DNA of 64,000 nt. Source: Tomocerus qinae. Its lineage: Eukaryota; Arthropoda; Collembola; Entomobryomorpha; Tomoceridae. The translations under genes were made by a program, and so were the position numbers. The number at the start of each line of letters is the position of its first letter. Position 1 is the stretch's first letter. Where the stretch lies: contig CM034550.1 in assembly GCA_020055645.1 (NCBI GenBank), forward strand, positions 23,282,880-23,346,879, given 5' to 3'. Shown one piece after another: positions 39,333 through 49,745 of the stretch. Below the pieces are notes generated by a model, which worked only from the letters and a program-made list of their open reading frames with translations, ran no database searches and was not told the DNA's origin.

Positions 39333-40496
39333 CTACAAAAGGACTTTGCCACCTTTGGCGAGTCCGAGGGCTCCAATTCCTCCATAACCGACTGGGACTC
39401 CGAGTCCAGCAACTCCAAGTCCTCCGTAGGCTGCGAGTCCATTGTAGGCAGCGAGTCCATTGTAGGCAGAGAGTCCATTGTAGGCTCCGAGTCCTCCGTA
39501 GGCTCCGAGTCCGTAAGCTCCGTAGCTACCGATGACTGGAGATCCGAGGGAGATGGCAGCGGGGGCGATGGCTCCGACGACTGGGACGGGGGCGGCGTAG
39601 ACGGAGGAAGCGTAACGCTGGAGAGCGATTTGGTCGTTTTGGATGGCAGCGTTGCGGACAGCAGCGTAGTCGTTGATAGCAGCAGTGGAGTAAGCGTTTC
39701 TGACAGCAGCGTCGTTGTTGATGATGGCGAGGGTGTTGCTAGCCTGGTTTTGGGCAAGTTGGTCGCGGAGGGAAGCTTCGGCGGCTCCGTGGGCGACGGT
39801 GGCGATGGCACCATTGATGGCAGCGGAGTCACGGATGGCTCCAGCGTAGGCACCGGCGGCGACAGCGTTGGCGTTTCTGTTCAAAGCGATGGCATCAGCG
39901 ACTTGGCCGTTGTGGGCGGCTTGGACAGCGATGGCGGGAGCAGCCAAGACGGCTGGAGCGGCAATGCCGAGTCCAAGTCCTACATTTCCAGCGGAAGCAC
40001 AACCGACGACGGCAAGGAGAGCCACGACCTGGAAGGGCAAATACAATGTTTCTCAAAAATAATTCCAGGAGTCGAAAATTAATTATAAAATTAATTCCAG
40101 GGGTCGAAAACTAATTATACAGGAGTCGAAAATAATTTAAAACTTAATTCCAAAAGTCGAAATTTAAAACTTAATTCCAGGAGTCGAAAATAAAATAAAA
40201 CTTAATTCCAGTAGTCAAAAATTAATTATAAAATTAATTCCAGGAGTCGAAAATTAATTATAAAATTAATTCCAGGAGTCGAAAATTAATAATAAAATTA
40301 ATTCCAGGAGTCGAAAATAAATAGAAAAGTTGATTCCAGCAATCAAAAATTAATTGAAAAATTAATTCCAGGAGTCGAAAATAAATTCTGTTGTGAGTGC
40401 AGTTTAAAAATCGAAGTATCTTGAAAATCCGGGACTCGAATAAACACGAAATTCTCCCAAATTTTGAAAATAATATTTCAAGTATACCTTGAACAT
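39333..40496 (-). CDS. Ala/Gly-rich cuticle-type protein A, 2 exons, 234 aa
   Basis: Exon 1 (40488-40496) encodes only MFK; exon 2 (39333-40028) encodes the rest to a TAG. The join gives MFK-VVALLAVVGCASAG, a signal peptide. Two regions follow: an Ala-rich, helix-prone part (ALNRNANAVAAGAYAGAIRD, HGAAEASLRDQLAQNQASNT, YAAVRNAAIQNDQIALQRYA) with a repeated NAA/AVRNA pattern, then a C-terminal Gly/Tyr/Leu repeat (GAYGLGAYGGLGAYNGLSAY and so on). Such low-complexity Gly-Tyr-Leu tails are typical of arthropod cuticular proteins; no Rebers-Riddiford chitin-binding motif is present, so the family name stays open. Strong codon bias (GCG/GCT-rich) makes long open antisense frames that are artefacts. 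The intron carries a 32-bp tandem repeat. A TATA box lies about 92 bp upstream. Confidence 0.85.
40055..40400. repeat. ~32-bp tandem repeat in the intron of cuticle-type gene A
   Basis: Roughly ten copies of a unit containing AATTCCAGGAGTCGAAAATT plus an AATTATAAAATT spacer, with length variation. The intron-like flank of gene B (about 49370-49500) contains degenerate pieces of the same phrase, so the repeat predates the A/B split or spread between them. Confidence 0.85.
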
Positions 40497-40588
40497 TTTG
40501 ATTTATTGTTGGTGAGAAACGCTGTGAAATTTGGTTGCTGTAAAAGGTGTTGAAGTTGATTGAATGAAGATGCTGAGGGCTGCTGAGG

Positions 40589-40598
40589 TATTTATATC
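40589..40598 (-). promoter_or_regulatory. TATA box of cuticle-type gene A
   Basis: On the minus strand the tract reads GATATAAATACC. It is followed about 25-30 bp downstream by CATCTTCATTCAATCAACTT, a segment that is also conserved in the same place before genes B and C. Conservation of both blocks in three paralogues supports a real core promoter. Confidence 0.7.
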
Positions 40599-40599
40599 T

Positions 40600-42053
40600 C
40601 TCGAGTAGGACAGACACAGAGCAGATTTAATTCTATTCGAGTTTGTGAAAAAATGATTTCTCTGTAGTTTCTCAATTGTACTCTAAATGTTTTACCATTG
40701 ATCTCATTTGTCTTAAAAAATCGTCCTTAATTTAGCTTAAATGGTAGTTTATTGATGTATGTAAAACATGGTGGCTATTTAGCCATAATATACACAAGTA
40801 CAGTTGAGAGACATACAACCAACATATTTAGTGCAATGAGTGAGTGTGTATAATCTATATAGGACGTGTATAACTATAAGACATACAAGAAAATAGTAGA
40901 GAGATAAATATAGTTACGCCTACGTAATATTTACTTCATTATTACGCAACATTTAATAGTAGTGGCAGACTGGCAGAGAGTTGTGTTGAGTGTGAATGCG
41001 AATGTAGAATAGGTTATGCCACACGCAAAATATCATTTTTTGATGTATTTACATGAAACTGTAGTATTTGTAGTATTTACAAATGCTGCCGTTACAAGTA
41101 TTACGATTAGAGTCATTTTATAGCTAAAAATTGTTTCAATTACTCAATTAGTGATAAAAATCTTGTATTCAATTCAATGAAGGAAATCATTTTATTTGCT
41201 ACACGAACTCAGTTACACGAACAATAATTTTATATATTAGTAGTAGATAATTAATGCAATAATTGTAATGCAGAATGCAGCCATCTCATCAATGTCTCCA
41301 TGAAAGAAGTCATTAATGACTACGATATTAGCAAAAAATTGAAAATAAATTCGCACAAAAGCTGCGGCGGTAATAGGAAACCGCGGAGCCCTATGCGAGA
41401 CGCTCGAAGCAAGGCTCTTTGCCTATTTCTGCAATTTTGCAATCTGCAAGGGAATTTAAAAAGTAGTTTAATTTCAGTAAGCACCTATGTTTTGTAATAA
41501 AATTCAAAGCAGTTTTACAGCTATGCTTTTTAAATACATATTATGGGCTAACTCCACCTACAATTTAATGTATTGGAAGCCCAAAGTGCAAACTGGTGTA
41601 CCTTTTGAAATTTGAATAATTATTTCTGTTTTAATAGTTAAAATTTTTTTTTGACGTAAGACTGAAAGTGGATATAGGTACTTGGCAATTGGTAAGCATT
41701 TGCGACAACTTTAAACGTTTCAAAAAATTGTCCACTTATTTAGATTAATATGAAACTATATTTTAAAGGTAATGTAGGCACCCAGACCAACTTAGACTAA
41801 TTTAGACAAACTCAGACCAATTTAGACGACCTTAAATTTAGACATATTTAGACCAATAGAGCCGAACTGAAACCAATTTAGACGTACTTGGACCAATTCA
41901 GCCCAATTCTGCAATCGGGTCGAATTTTTTCCAATTCAGCCTGCAAATCATCTTAATTTTGAAAGATGCTAATGCTACCGCTACCTATAGTTTAGCGGGG
42001 TTTATTTTTTATGTAAAAGGTCCTCCCTACCAGCTTCCACACATATACATAGA
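40600..42053. other. Intergenic, nothing coding
   Basis: AT-rich. 41770-41940 is a degenerate tandem repeat of a TTAGACCAA-like phrase. A GC-rich 65-codon frame at 41300-41497 has no family support. Confidence 0.4.
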
Positions 42054-43432
42054 TACAGTATGTATTGAAAGTGGGTATACATAGGAGTTTATGGGTATAC
42101 ATAGAATTTTAGTATCCATAGCACTTTCATTGTTAGTATACAGTACACAAGTTCAATTTGCAATTTTTACCAGCCAATTATTAATTCATTGTTCGTCTCT
42201 CTATCCTTCTTTTCGCAATAAACAATGCGTTGTTTCAATCTGAAAAACTCAATATGGATAAACTGTCAATAAGTGAGCGAAATGAAATTGTAAAGATGCG
42301 GACAACAATGTCGTTACGAAAGGTGGCTGAGGAATTCACTATCCTGGAAAGACAGCATCAGAACAGTAGCGGTTACCACAGATCATAATGATCATGATCA
42401 CTTGATCATGATCATCATGGTCACTTGATCATGATCATCATGGTCACTGGATCATGATCATCATGATCATCATGGTCACTTGATCATGATCATCATGATC
42501 CCTTGATCATGATCATCATGGTCCCTTGATCATGATCATCATGGTCCCTTGATCATGATCATCATGGTCCCTTGATCATGATCATCATGGTCCCTTGATC
42601 ATGATCATCATGGTCCCTTGATCATGATCATCATGGTCCCTTGATCATGATCATCATGGTCTCTTGATCATGATCATCATGGTCTCTTGATCATGATCAT
42701 CATGGTCTCTTGATCATGATCATCATGGTCTCTTGATCATGATCATCATGGTCTCTTGATCATGATCATCATGGTCCCTTGATCATGATCATCATGGTCC
42801 CTTGATCATGATCATCATGGTCCCTTGATCATGATCATCATGGTCTCTTGATCATGATCATCATGGTCTCTTGATCATGATCATCATGGTCTCTTGATCA
42901 TGATCATCATGGTCCCTTGATCATGATCATTATGATCAAGTTTCATCTAACCAATTCCTAAATTGTATGGCATAATGTGGGGGACCACCGTCTTGCTGAA
43001 ACCAAATGTTGTAAGGATCCACTCCCTTAGCATCCAATTCAGAAATCAAAAAATTGTCTTCCTACTTTTGGTAAGTTTTTGACGGAACCAGTCCTATCAA
43101 ACCGAGCTGTTATGATGCTAACTGTCTTTCCCGGATAGTGAATTTCTCAGCCTCCTTTCGTAACGACATTGTTGTCCGCATCTTTACAATTTCAATTCGC
43201 TCACTTATTGACAGTTTATCCATATTGAGTACTTCAGATTGAAGCAACGCATTGTTTATTGCGAAAAGAAGGATAGAGAGACGAATAATGAAATAATAAA
43301 AGGTAAATCTGGCTGGTAAAAATTGCAAATTAAACTTGTGTACTGTATACTAACAATGAAAGTGCTATGGATACTAAAATTCTATGTATACCCATAAACT
43401 CCTATGTATACCCACTTTCAATACATACTGTA
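42054..43432 (-). mobile_element. Deleted Tc1/mariner-type transposon with a minisatellite inside
   Basis: The element spans 42056-43430 and is flanked by TA on both sides. Its ends are CAGTATGTATTGAAAGTGGG and the reverse complement of the same. Each arm is an inverted copy of about 300 bp, reaching into the 5' part of a transposase frame (DKLSISER, then IVKMRTTMSLRK, a helix-turn-helix start). On the minus strand, inward of the right arm, RTGSV and WFQQDGGPPHYA with FRNWLDE follow, the latter being the second-Asp motif of the Tc1/mariner/IS630 catalytic domain. The middle of the transposase is missing and frames are broken, so it cannot encode an active enzyme. Confidence 0.85.
42385..42945. 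repeat. 23-bp GATC-rich minisatellite
   Basis: About 24 copies of GATCATGATCATCATGGTCC plus CTT. Two variants (CCCTT and CTCTT) occur in runs rather than mixed, as expected from block-wise unequal exchange. Each unit contains the perfect palindrome TGATCATGATCA. The array sits inside the mariner-type element. Confidence 0.95.
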
Positions 43433-44207
43433 CATACATAGATAGGTAAAATTGCTTTATCAAGTATCAAGGTAGATATTATAACAATATCAAGTCTATA
43501 TAACATCTATATTAGTAGCCCATTCCCGTAATATTTCAATTATTAAAACTTCACTATGGATAATCGCTGTACGTTACCGTAACACTAACACCAACCGTAA
43601 CACTAGGTGAACTCAAATTCTTTTGTTATTTGTTAATCATTAATCATTTAACAGTTTAACACCCCTCTGCTGGAGTAAATAGAATGGATTATATGAACAA
43701 CCTGCAAACTCAGATCTTAGATAAATTTATGAAAGATCTCTCTTGACAACAAAACTTATTTTGAAAGAGCAGAGACCCGAAAGCCAATACGCATTCTATC
43801 GCAAACCCCAATTTAAGCAGTTGACCTTAGAAGTCGATTTCGGAGACGGAAGGATGTCATGCATCCATAATATATATAAATGGCCTAAAAATCACATCGA
43901 TTTTATTTTGGTATTTGGAGAAATTTGGCATTTGCCCCCTATGCCCTTGTTTTTAGTCCTATTGTTCGTTCAGAAAAATTGGAAAGTTCAAAATCTGAAA
44001 GGTTTTTTAGATATTTAAATGTTACCATGGTTATTTAGATTTTTTTCTTCGGTGAAATAAAATTTACCATTAAACTAAGATTTCAAAATGATCAACATGT
44101 AAAAAGCCACACAGGACTATCTAATTTTCCTGAACGAACAGTAGTGTGGTGCTCTAAATTTCGAATCTGACTAAGAAACGAAACATGTTAGTTTCTTGTT
44201 TCAATAT
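43433..44207. other. Intergenic, nothing recognised
   Basis: AT-rich. A 91-codon frame at 43743-44018 shows no motif and is not called. Confidence 0.35.
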
Positions 44208-45129
44208 TATTATAGTTGAGCTGAATTTAGGTAGCGGGATCTCGTTTCCTCCCATCCCGTTTCTTCCAAATGATCGATGCCAAATAACCAAAATTGTCTG
44301 TTTCCTCCAAACTTAATAAAATATCCTAACATCCGTCACTATTTTTATCTATTTTCTGGCCTAACAAAAAACTTTAAAAAAGAAACATGCTACTTGTTTG
44401 GCTTAAATTTTTTAAGTAAGGTCAAAAAAGAAGCAAAAAATTGACGGGAACCAAATAACAGAATGGGGCCTTACCATGGCCTTTTAGTTTTGCTGTGGAG
44501 ACGGTTTACGATAGGAAATAGAATCCCAAGTTGCAACATTGCCTATCATTCTAACATAATTTTACGTCTCATCATACTATTTTTGCTTCTTTTCTGACTT
44601 AACCTAATTAAACTGTTTGTGTATAAAACATTGATATATAATGGTGTAAGGAGAGTCCACTAGTGAATTTAGATAAACATAGATTTCTAAGATTTATAAG
44701 GAATTATTTCTGAGAAAAATCCCTTACCTCTACCTTTCCTATAATGCTTCACCAATGATCGTCCCATTCCAGCATCCTAGTAAACGTTCTGCATTTATTC
44801 CGTTTCCAACAAAGCAAAGAGGTTGTAAAATGTAGAGCCAAAACCGTAATGCCTTTTAATGGTACAAACATCAATCCTTATTGTCTTCGATTATGCATTA
44901 GTAGGTATCGTAAAAATTTCGCGGCGGAAGTAGTCGGATGTATTAGTGGGTATCGATAAAATAGTAGCTATTCATCAATAATGTTATAAAGAAAATATTC
45001 TCCACTTTTGCTTTATTCCCTTAATATTATTAGAACCTCTTTGGTTTCCAACAACATAGCGTTTATGCTTCTTGGAGGAAACAGAGGAGGAAACGAGATC
45101 CCGCTGCGTAAATTCTGCCCGCAATAATA
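44208..45129. mobile_element. DNA-transposon-like element with ~45-bp terminal inverted repeats
   Basis: The left end (GCTGAATTTAGGTAGCGGGA, then TCTCGTTTCCTCC) matches the reverse complement of the right end (GCAGAATTTACGCAGCGGGA, then TCTCGTTTCCTCC). The interior is AT-rich and non-coding. Boundaries are uncertain by a few bases and I found no clear target duplication, so superfamily is not assigned. Confidence 0.55.
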
Positions 45130-45392
45130 AAATTTAATATCCAAAGAGGACTGATAATTTTTTGTTCAGTTTTGTTCGGCTGGATAAATTACCAAGTGAT
45201 TTCGGGTGTTTTATTTGTTTGTTGTCAAGGATTTAATCATTAAAAAATTTTTCTAATTTATCTACGATTTGAGTTTGCTGGTCATTCGTATAATCCATTC
45301 AATAAACCTTTTAGTTTTAGTGTTATATAGCACCGCGAAATTTAATATTTAGTCAAATTGTAATTTCAACTTTTTCTATCGCAAAACTCAAA

Positions 45393-45609
45393 ATGGTACG
45401 AAGATCAGAGCGTAAGAAACTGATTGAAAAAGTATTTTACGACGGAATTTTTAATATACTATGGGCAAATACCAGAACTAGATACTAGACCTATTGATCC
45501 ACTAGATGAAGTGGACGGTGACGACGAAGCAGAACAATATTATGGACAAGATTGTAATCTTGGGGAAGAGCGAAGAAGAGATTTATTTAATTGGATAAAT
45601 GGACGATGA
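45393..45609 (+). pseudogene. Frameshifted fragment, possibly of a transposon-encoded protein
   Basis: An ATG at 45393 opens a basic start (MVRRSERKKLIEK). The frame closes early, and a different frame continues with an acidic stretch (IDPLDEVDGDDEAEQYYGQD) and a charged end (GEERRRDLFNWINGR) to TGA. The Arg/Ser/Lys start and acidic middle resemble accessory or transposase proteins of DNA transposons, but this is only an impression. It could equally be chance. Confidence 0.3.
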
Positions 45610-45690
45610 CCACATATGAGTGAACAAATAAATAATTAGTTAATTTACATCTGCATACGAAGTTTTTCGAGTTCAAACTCTAGAGCTAAT

Positions 45691-45920
45691 TTAAAATTTC
45701 ATTTTCGCCAACTCAGCATCATTTTGAAGTTTTAACTTTTCCAATTCATGCTTCCTATCTTCGGCTACTTTTCGCTGTTCTAATTCTTCTTTCCATTTCA
45801 GTCTTTCAAAATCGAGATGCTCTTTTTTGGATTGAATGTCCAATTTCACTGAATTTCTTTTTTGGTTCCACGTCTTTTGATGGCTGAATTATTTTGGTTT
45901 GTTCAGGCTTTCAAGTTTCT
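45691..45920 (-). pseudogene. Coiled-coil fragment, possibly the C-terminus of a transposon DNA-binding protein
   Basis: On the minus strand an open stretch ending in TAA at 45691-45693 reads as a highly charged helix (SKKEHLDFERLKWKEELEQR, then EDRKHELEKLKLQNDAELAK). Such Lys/Glu coiled coils end many Myb/SANT-like proteins encoded by transposons. No N-terminal domain or start is visible, so it is either a fragment or the last exon of something not resolved here. Confidence 0.35.
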
Positions 45921-46268
45921 CATATGTTGTTGTAAGTCGTTGATGTAAAAATTACGTCCATCAAAATTCATTTTGGTTTTTGAATTGCCCAACAAATCAT
46001 TTGCATTAAAAAAAAAAGTAATACGAGTAGTAAACTAACAATTTGACAGACTTTTGTTTCTTGGCGCTTCTGTCAAAGGATATAACGAATTTGTTATAGA
46101 AAAAACATGCCCTCCTAGGTGGTTAAAATGTTATGATAATGCGTTAAAATATAACTGTGTAAAAGAGTAGGAGATGTGACGTCACGCCATAACACTTCGT
46201 TATCTTAAGGTGATTGTGTATACGATTTGGGAAACTCAGGTGACTATCAAATTACATGTTAAAATTTT

Positions 46269-46585
46269 TTGCCATTTTTGATTCAACTTCCTCAGTTTTA
46301 CTCCGATTTTCTAGTGAAGTACATTTTTGGAAAGGTAAAAACATTGGCTAGGATTTGGATAAGGAAAACTTTCGATTTTTTTGATCATTCAGGAGTAGCA
46401 ATGGTTCAAAATTTTAACTGAATTTCTATCCAGAAGTCAACATAAAGTGTAAACTGTATATAAACTGAGACAATAATCGAAAGTTTTCCTTATCCAAATC
46501 CTAGCCAATGTTTTTACCTTTCCGAAAATGTACTTCATTAGAAAATCGGAGTAAAACTCAGGAAGTTGAATCAAAAATAGCAAAG
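46269..46585. mobile_element. Foldback element with ~108-bp arms
   Basis: Left arm about 46269-46376 and right arm 46475-46583 are almost perfect reverse complements (for example CATTGGCTAGGATTTGGATA / TATCCAAATCCTAGCCAATG) around a loop of about 100 bp. Just outside the left arm is GTGACTATCAAATTACATGT, a phrase close to that beginning the foldbacks at 47430 and 52730. Confidence 0.82.
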
Positions 46586-47430
46586 AGAGTTGCATGAAAA
46601 AGTTTGAAATGTAAACTGCCCTATACTTGACCGGATTTGCTGGTCATGAATATCCGACAGATTGAAGCGATGGACTAACATGAGACAGAGCATTGAGCTT
46701 TTCTCTATGCCAACGCTGGTGTAGCCAATTTGCCCTGCGAATTTCCATTGTATAATAAAATTACTTATATCACAGTACAGTAATTCGATCCCATGGTTAC
46801 GGATTACTGTCGCAAGAGATCTAGCAGGGCAATACGACAATACTCGAAATAACACTACATGAGTGCAAATGTGCAGCAAGTGTTGTCATTGACCAAGGTC
46901 AGCCTTTTTCTGCAGCCTTTTTGATTGAAGTCTAACTGGGTGCATTCAGTCCACGGGCTGGGAAAAACCCGTGGTCATGGATACAGCCACTGATCCCCTC
47001 GCTTTTATCCACTTTTATCTTATTCAAACTGGTGGCAGAAGAAGGAGAGCTAAACAAAACACATCCTCATTGACTTCACCAAAAGTGGTAGGAGCTACAT
47101 TTATGAAGATTGTGCAGATTACTGTTGCTATTGGCTCCCTGTCACCTGTGTTAAACAGCTACATAACCCATTCAAAATTAGGAACTCGGGTGTAAACGTA
47201 AACATTTTGTTATTTTGAGTATATTCTTGTGTTTGCATCCTCAGTTAGCTTGTCGGTCAGTAGGGCTATGGGTTTCGGCTATTATTAAAAGCATATTTTT
47301 ATTCGAATTTCGAAATATTTCAAAACTTCGAATTTCGAAATAATAAAGGAACAGCCCCCTTAACATAAATAACGAGCTTAAGGTTTTACTTCATACCTGC
47401 ATAGCAACCACAGGGGACTATCAAAATGCA
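46586..47430. other. Intergenic, possibly decayed retroelement
   Basis: Somewhat GC-richer than its surroundings and holding broken frames of 70-100 codons on both strands without a recognisable domain. It could be decayed LINE sequence related to the reverse-transcriptase scrap at 47700-47930, but I see no motif that proves it. Confidence 0.3.
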
Positions 47431-47697
47431 TGTTAAAAAATCTTTTACATCGACTACTATAACTTCCGGAGGATCAATCTGATTTTTATGGGACCTACAT
47501 TTTTGGAACCGTGGACTATCAAGGAACAAAAGTTGGCATTAGGAACTTTGATATAGTTGCTTTAAATGGACCAAAAACCTCAACGTTTTATAAAAAACTA
47601 AAAATGACACATATTTTTGGGAATTTGATATTTTTAAATGCATTTCAAACAACTATATCAAAATTCCGAATGCCAACTTTTGTTCCTTGATAGTCCT
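47431..47697. mobile_element. Foldback element with ~47-bp arms
   Basis: GGACTATCAAGGAACAAAAG at 47510 onward pairs with its reverse complement ending near 47696, with arms of about 47 bp and a loop of about 90 bp. The sequence starts with GGACTATCAAAATGCATGTT at 47434, like two other foldbacks in the window. The right arm abuts the LINE fragment. Confidence 0.65.
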
Positions 47698-47928
47698 TGA
47701 TAGTTTTTCTCTAGGCACAGAGGGAAATGCATTAGCGATATCTAATACAATCATAACACAGATCAGTCCCTTCTCAAGTTGTGCAAGAATGTAATTAGTT
47801 AGTGCTAGTATACAGTGTTCGGTGGAATATCCTTTTCTGAAGCCATACTGGTGATCACTCAATATTTTGTTTTCGCTTAGGTATGCACTTAGTTTAGCTT
47901 CATAAATTTTTCCCAAGATCAATGACAC
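47698..47928 (-). pseudogene. Non-LTR retrotransposon reverse-transcriptase fragment
   Basis: About 75 codons on the minus strand read LGKIYEAKLSAYLSENKILS, then DHQYGFRKGYSTEHCILAL and VLDIANAFPSVPREKL. HQYGFRKGYSTEH and the following D-I-A-N-A-F-P block are the conserved fingers/palm motifs of LINE reverse transcriptases. There the FDxxxAFD-type Asp is usually followed by Ser/Lys-AF; here it reads LDIANAFPSV. The YADD box and endonuclease are absent, and the fragment is cut off by the adjacent foldback. Dead copy. Confidence 0.85.
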
Positions 47929-48615
47929 ACATTATACACACTTATAGGACGGAAGTCTGTCTATTGTCTACACATACATCTATGAAAGTTGAGAGTTCAG
48001 TCGAAAAGAACAGAGGTTCATCATTAATTGAAATAATATCTCAAAAATAGCGTAAAATATGCATCGAAGCAGCGAAATAAAGATGAACGAAGACAAATAA
48101 TTTTAAAATGATAATCATCGATAAATTTTAAATCATATGTTGCAAAACTTTTAATTTTCCGTTTCAAATGCTACAACAAGAAGCAAGAATTAAAATGAGT
48201 AGAGTTTAAAACATGAGTTGTAAAATACATTAAGCAGTATCAGCATGTAGAATTGATATGACACAAACGAAAAGGAAAGTGGAAGGGAGAAGTTTGGTTT
48301 AGATGCTGAAGGGAGAGAGACCTAGATGAAGATCAAAGATAGTCAGGAAGCAGAAAGTACCAAGTGTTCAAGTAAAAGAGTCAAGAAAACAAAACAGCAA
48401 AGCATAAAAGTTAAGAATAACAAGAGGAAAAAGGATGAAATCGAAAAGCTCGAAAGAGTAAACAGTGAAACGAAGGTAGAAAACGAAAAGAAAATGGCAG
48501 AGTAGCACAAAAGAATATAAAAGTAGGCGCCATTGTTTAAATACTGCTGGAACAACTAGTCAACACGCAGTTTGTAGCCAGTCAGAGTAGTAAATGACTG
48601 TAAAACCGCGGGAAT
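47929..48615. other. 3' flank of cuticle-type gene B, part of a duplicated segment
   Basis: From about 48155 the sequence matches 57600-58075. 48390-48615 is almost identical to the corresponding 57850-58075. The plus strand is A/G-rich. No gene is supported. Confidence 0.55.
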
Positions 48616-49630
48616 TTACAAAAGAAGACCTCCCTTGGAGAGACCGACGGCTCCGAGACCTCCGAGGGCTCCGACTCCTCCATAGCCCAAAGCGTTGACT
48701 CCGAGTCCTCCGTAGGCTCCGAGTCCGTAAGCTCCGTAGCTGCCGATGACTGGGGATCCGAGGGAGATGCCAGCGGGGGCGATGGCTCCGATACCTCCGA
48801 GAGCACCGACGACTCCGACGGGGGCGGCGTAGACGGAAGAAGCGTAACGCTGGAGAGCGATTTGTTGGTTTTGGATGGCGGCGTTGCGGACAGCGGCGTA
48901 GTTGTTGATGGCGGAGGTGGAGTAGGCGTTTCTCACAGCGGCGTCGTTCCCGATGATGGCGAGGGTGTTGCTGGCCTGGTTTTGGGCCAGTTGGTCACGG
49001 ATGGAAGCTTCGGCGGCTCCGTGGGCGACGGTGGCGATGGCACCATTGATGGCGGCGGAGTCACGGATGGCTCCAGCGTAGGCACCGGCGGCGACAGCGT
49101 TGGCGTTTCTGTTCAAAGCGATGGCATCAGCGACTTGGCCGTTGTGGGCGGCTTGGACAGCGATGGCGGGAGCAGCCAAGACTCCGACTCCGTGACCGGC
49201 AAGTCCGATACCTCCGAGACCAAGTCCGAGTCCAGCGACATTTCCAGCGGAGGCACAGCCGACGACGGCGAGGAGAGCGACGATCTAAAGGTTAAAGATT
49301 TATTTAAAATTCTGGGATTTACCTATTGATCGAATTCATTACACGGAGTCATATTATATAAATACAAAATTAGTTCAAGGAATCGAAAATAAATTCAGAA
49401 TAAAATCTAGGAGTCAAAAATAAACCACAACATTAATTTTCGGAGGCGAAAATAAATTCAGAATTAATATTATTTCCAGGAGTCAAATTAATTCAGAAAT
49501 AATTAGTAAAGAGAGGTGAGAAAAATCAGAATTTAATGAAATCGTTTTTAGCAATTTTGAGACAGAAAAGGAAAAGAGAATGAAATTCGAAAATTGGAGG
49601 AAAGGTTTGGATTTTAAATACCTTGAACAT
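48616..49630 (-). CDS. Ala/Gly-rich cuticle-type protein B, 2 exons, 225 aa
   Basis: Exon 1 (49622-49630) encodes MFK; exon 2 (48616-49284) runs to TAA at 48616-48618. The join gives MFK-IVALLAVVGCASAG, a signal peptide, then a short Gly-rich segment (NVAGLGLGLGGIGLAGHG). The Ala-rich helical region is shared with gene A, and the Gly/Tyr/Leu tail ends KGGLLL. The central Ala-rich part is nearly identical to gene A at the nucleotide level across roughly 49060-49170, while tails and N-termini differ. Secreted structural protein of cuticle type is inferred from composition. Gene C at 58076 is a recent duplicate. Confidence 0.86.
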
Positions 49631-49734
49631 GATGATTAGTGATTTAATTAGAATTGATGAATTGTTAGTTCTGAGAGTTGTTTACTCTTAAGACAGTTAA
49701 AGTTGATTGAATGATTATGCTGACGTATGTTCAG

Positions 49735-49745
49735 TTATTTATACT
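49735..49745 (-). promoter_or_regulatory. TATA box of cuticle-type gene B
   Basis: The minus-strand tract AGTATAAATAAC is followed by TCAGCATAATCATTCAATCA about 20-35 bp downstream. The same pair occurs before gene C and, slightly altered, before gene A. Confidence 0.7.

Noticed and set aside
39630-40082. 150-aa plus-strand frame opposite cuticle-type gene A (and equivalents at 48862-49329 and 58340-58783)
   Set aside because: Antisense shadow caused by strong codon bias of the sense gene; rich in Gly/Val/Ser/Asp as expected from reversed GCG/GCC codons, and the conservation follows the sense gene.
42385-42945. CRISPR array
   Set aside because: The regular 23-bp repeats have no unique spacers; they are a plain tandem array inside a eukaryotic transposon.
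43743-44018. 91-aa plus-strand frame
   Set aside because: No motif, AT-rich codon use unlike the real exons, no neighbouring splice signals.
46571-46879. 102-aa minus-strand frame upstream of the LINE fragment
   Set aside because: No reverse-transcriptase or endonuclease motif can be seen; at most decayed retroelement sequence.
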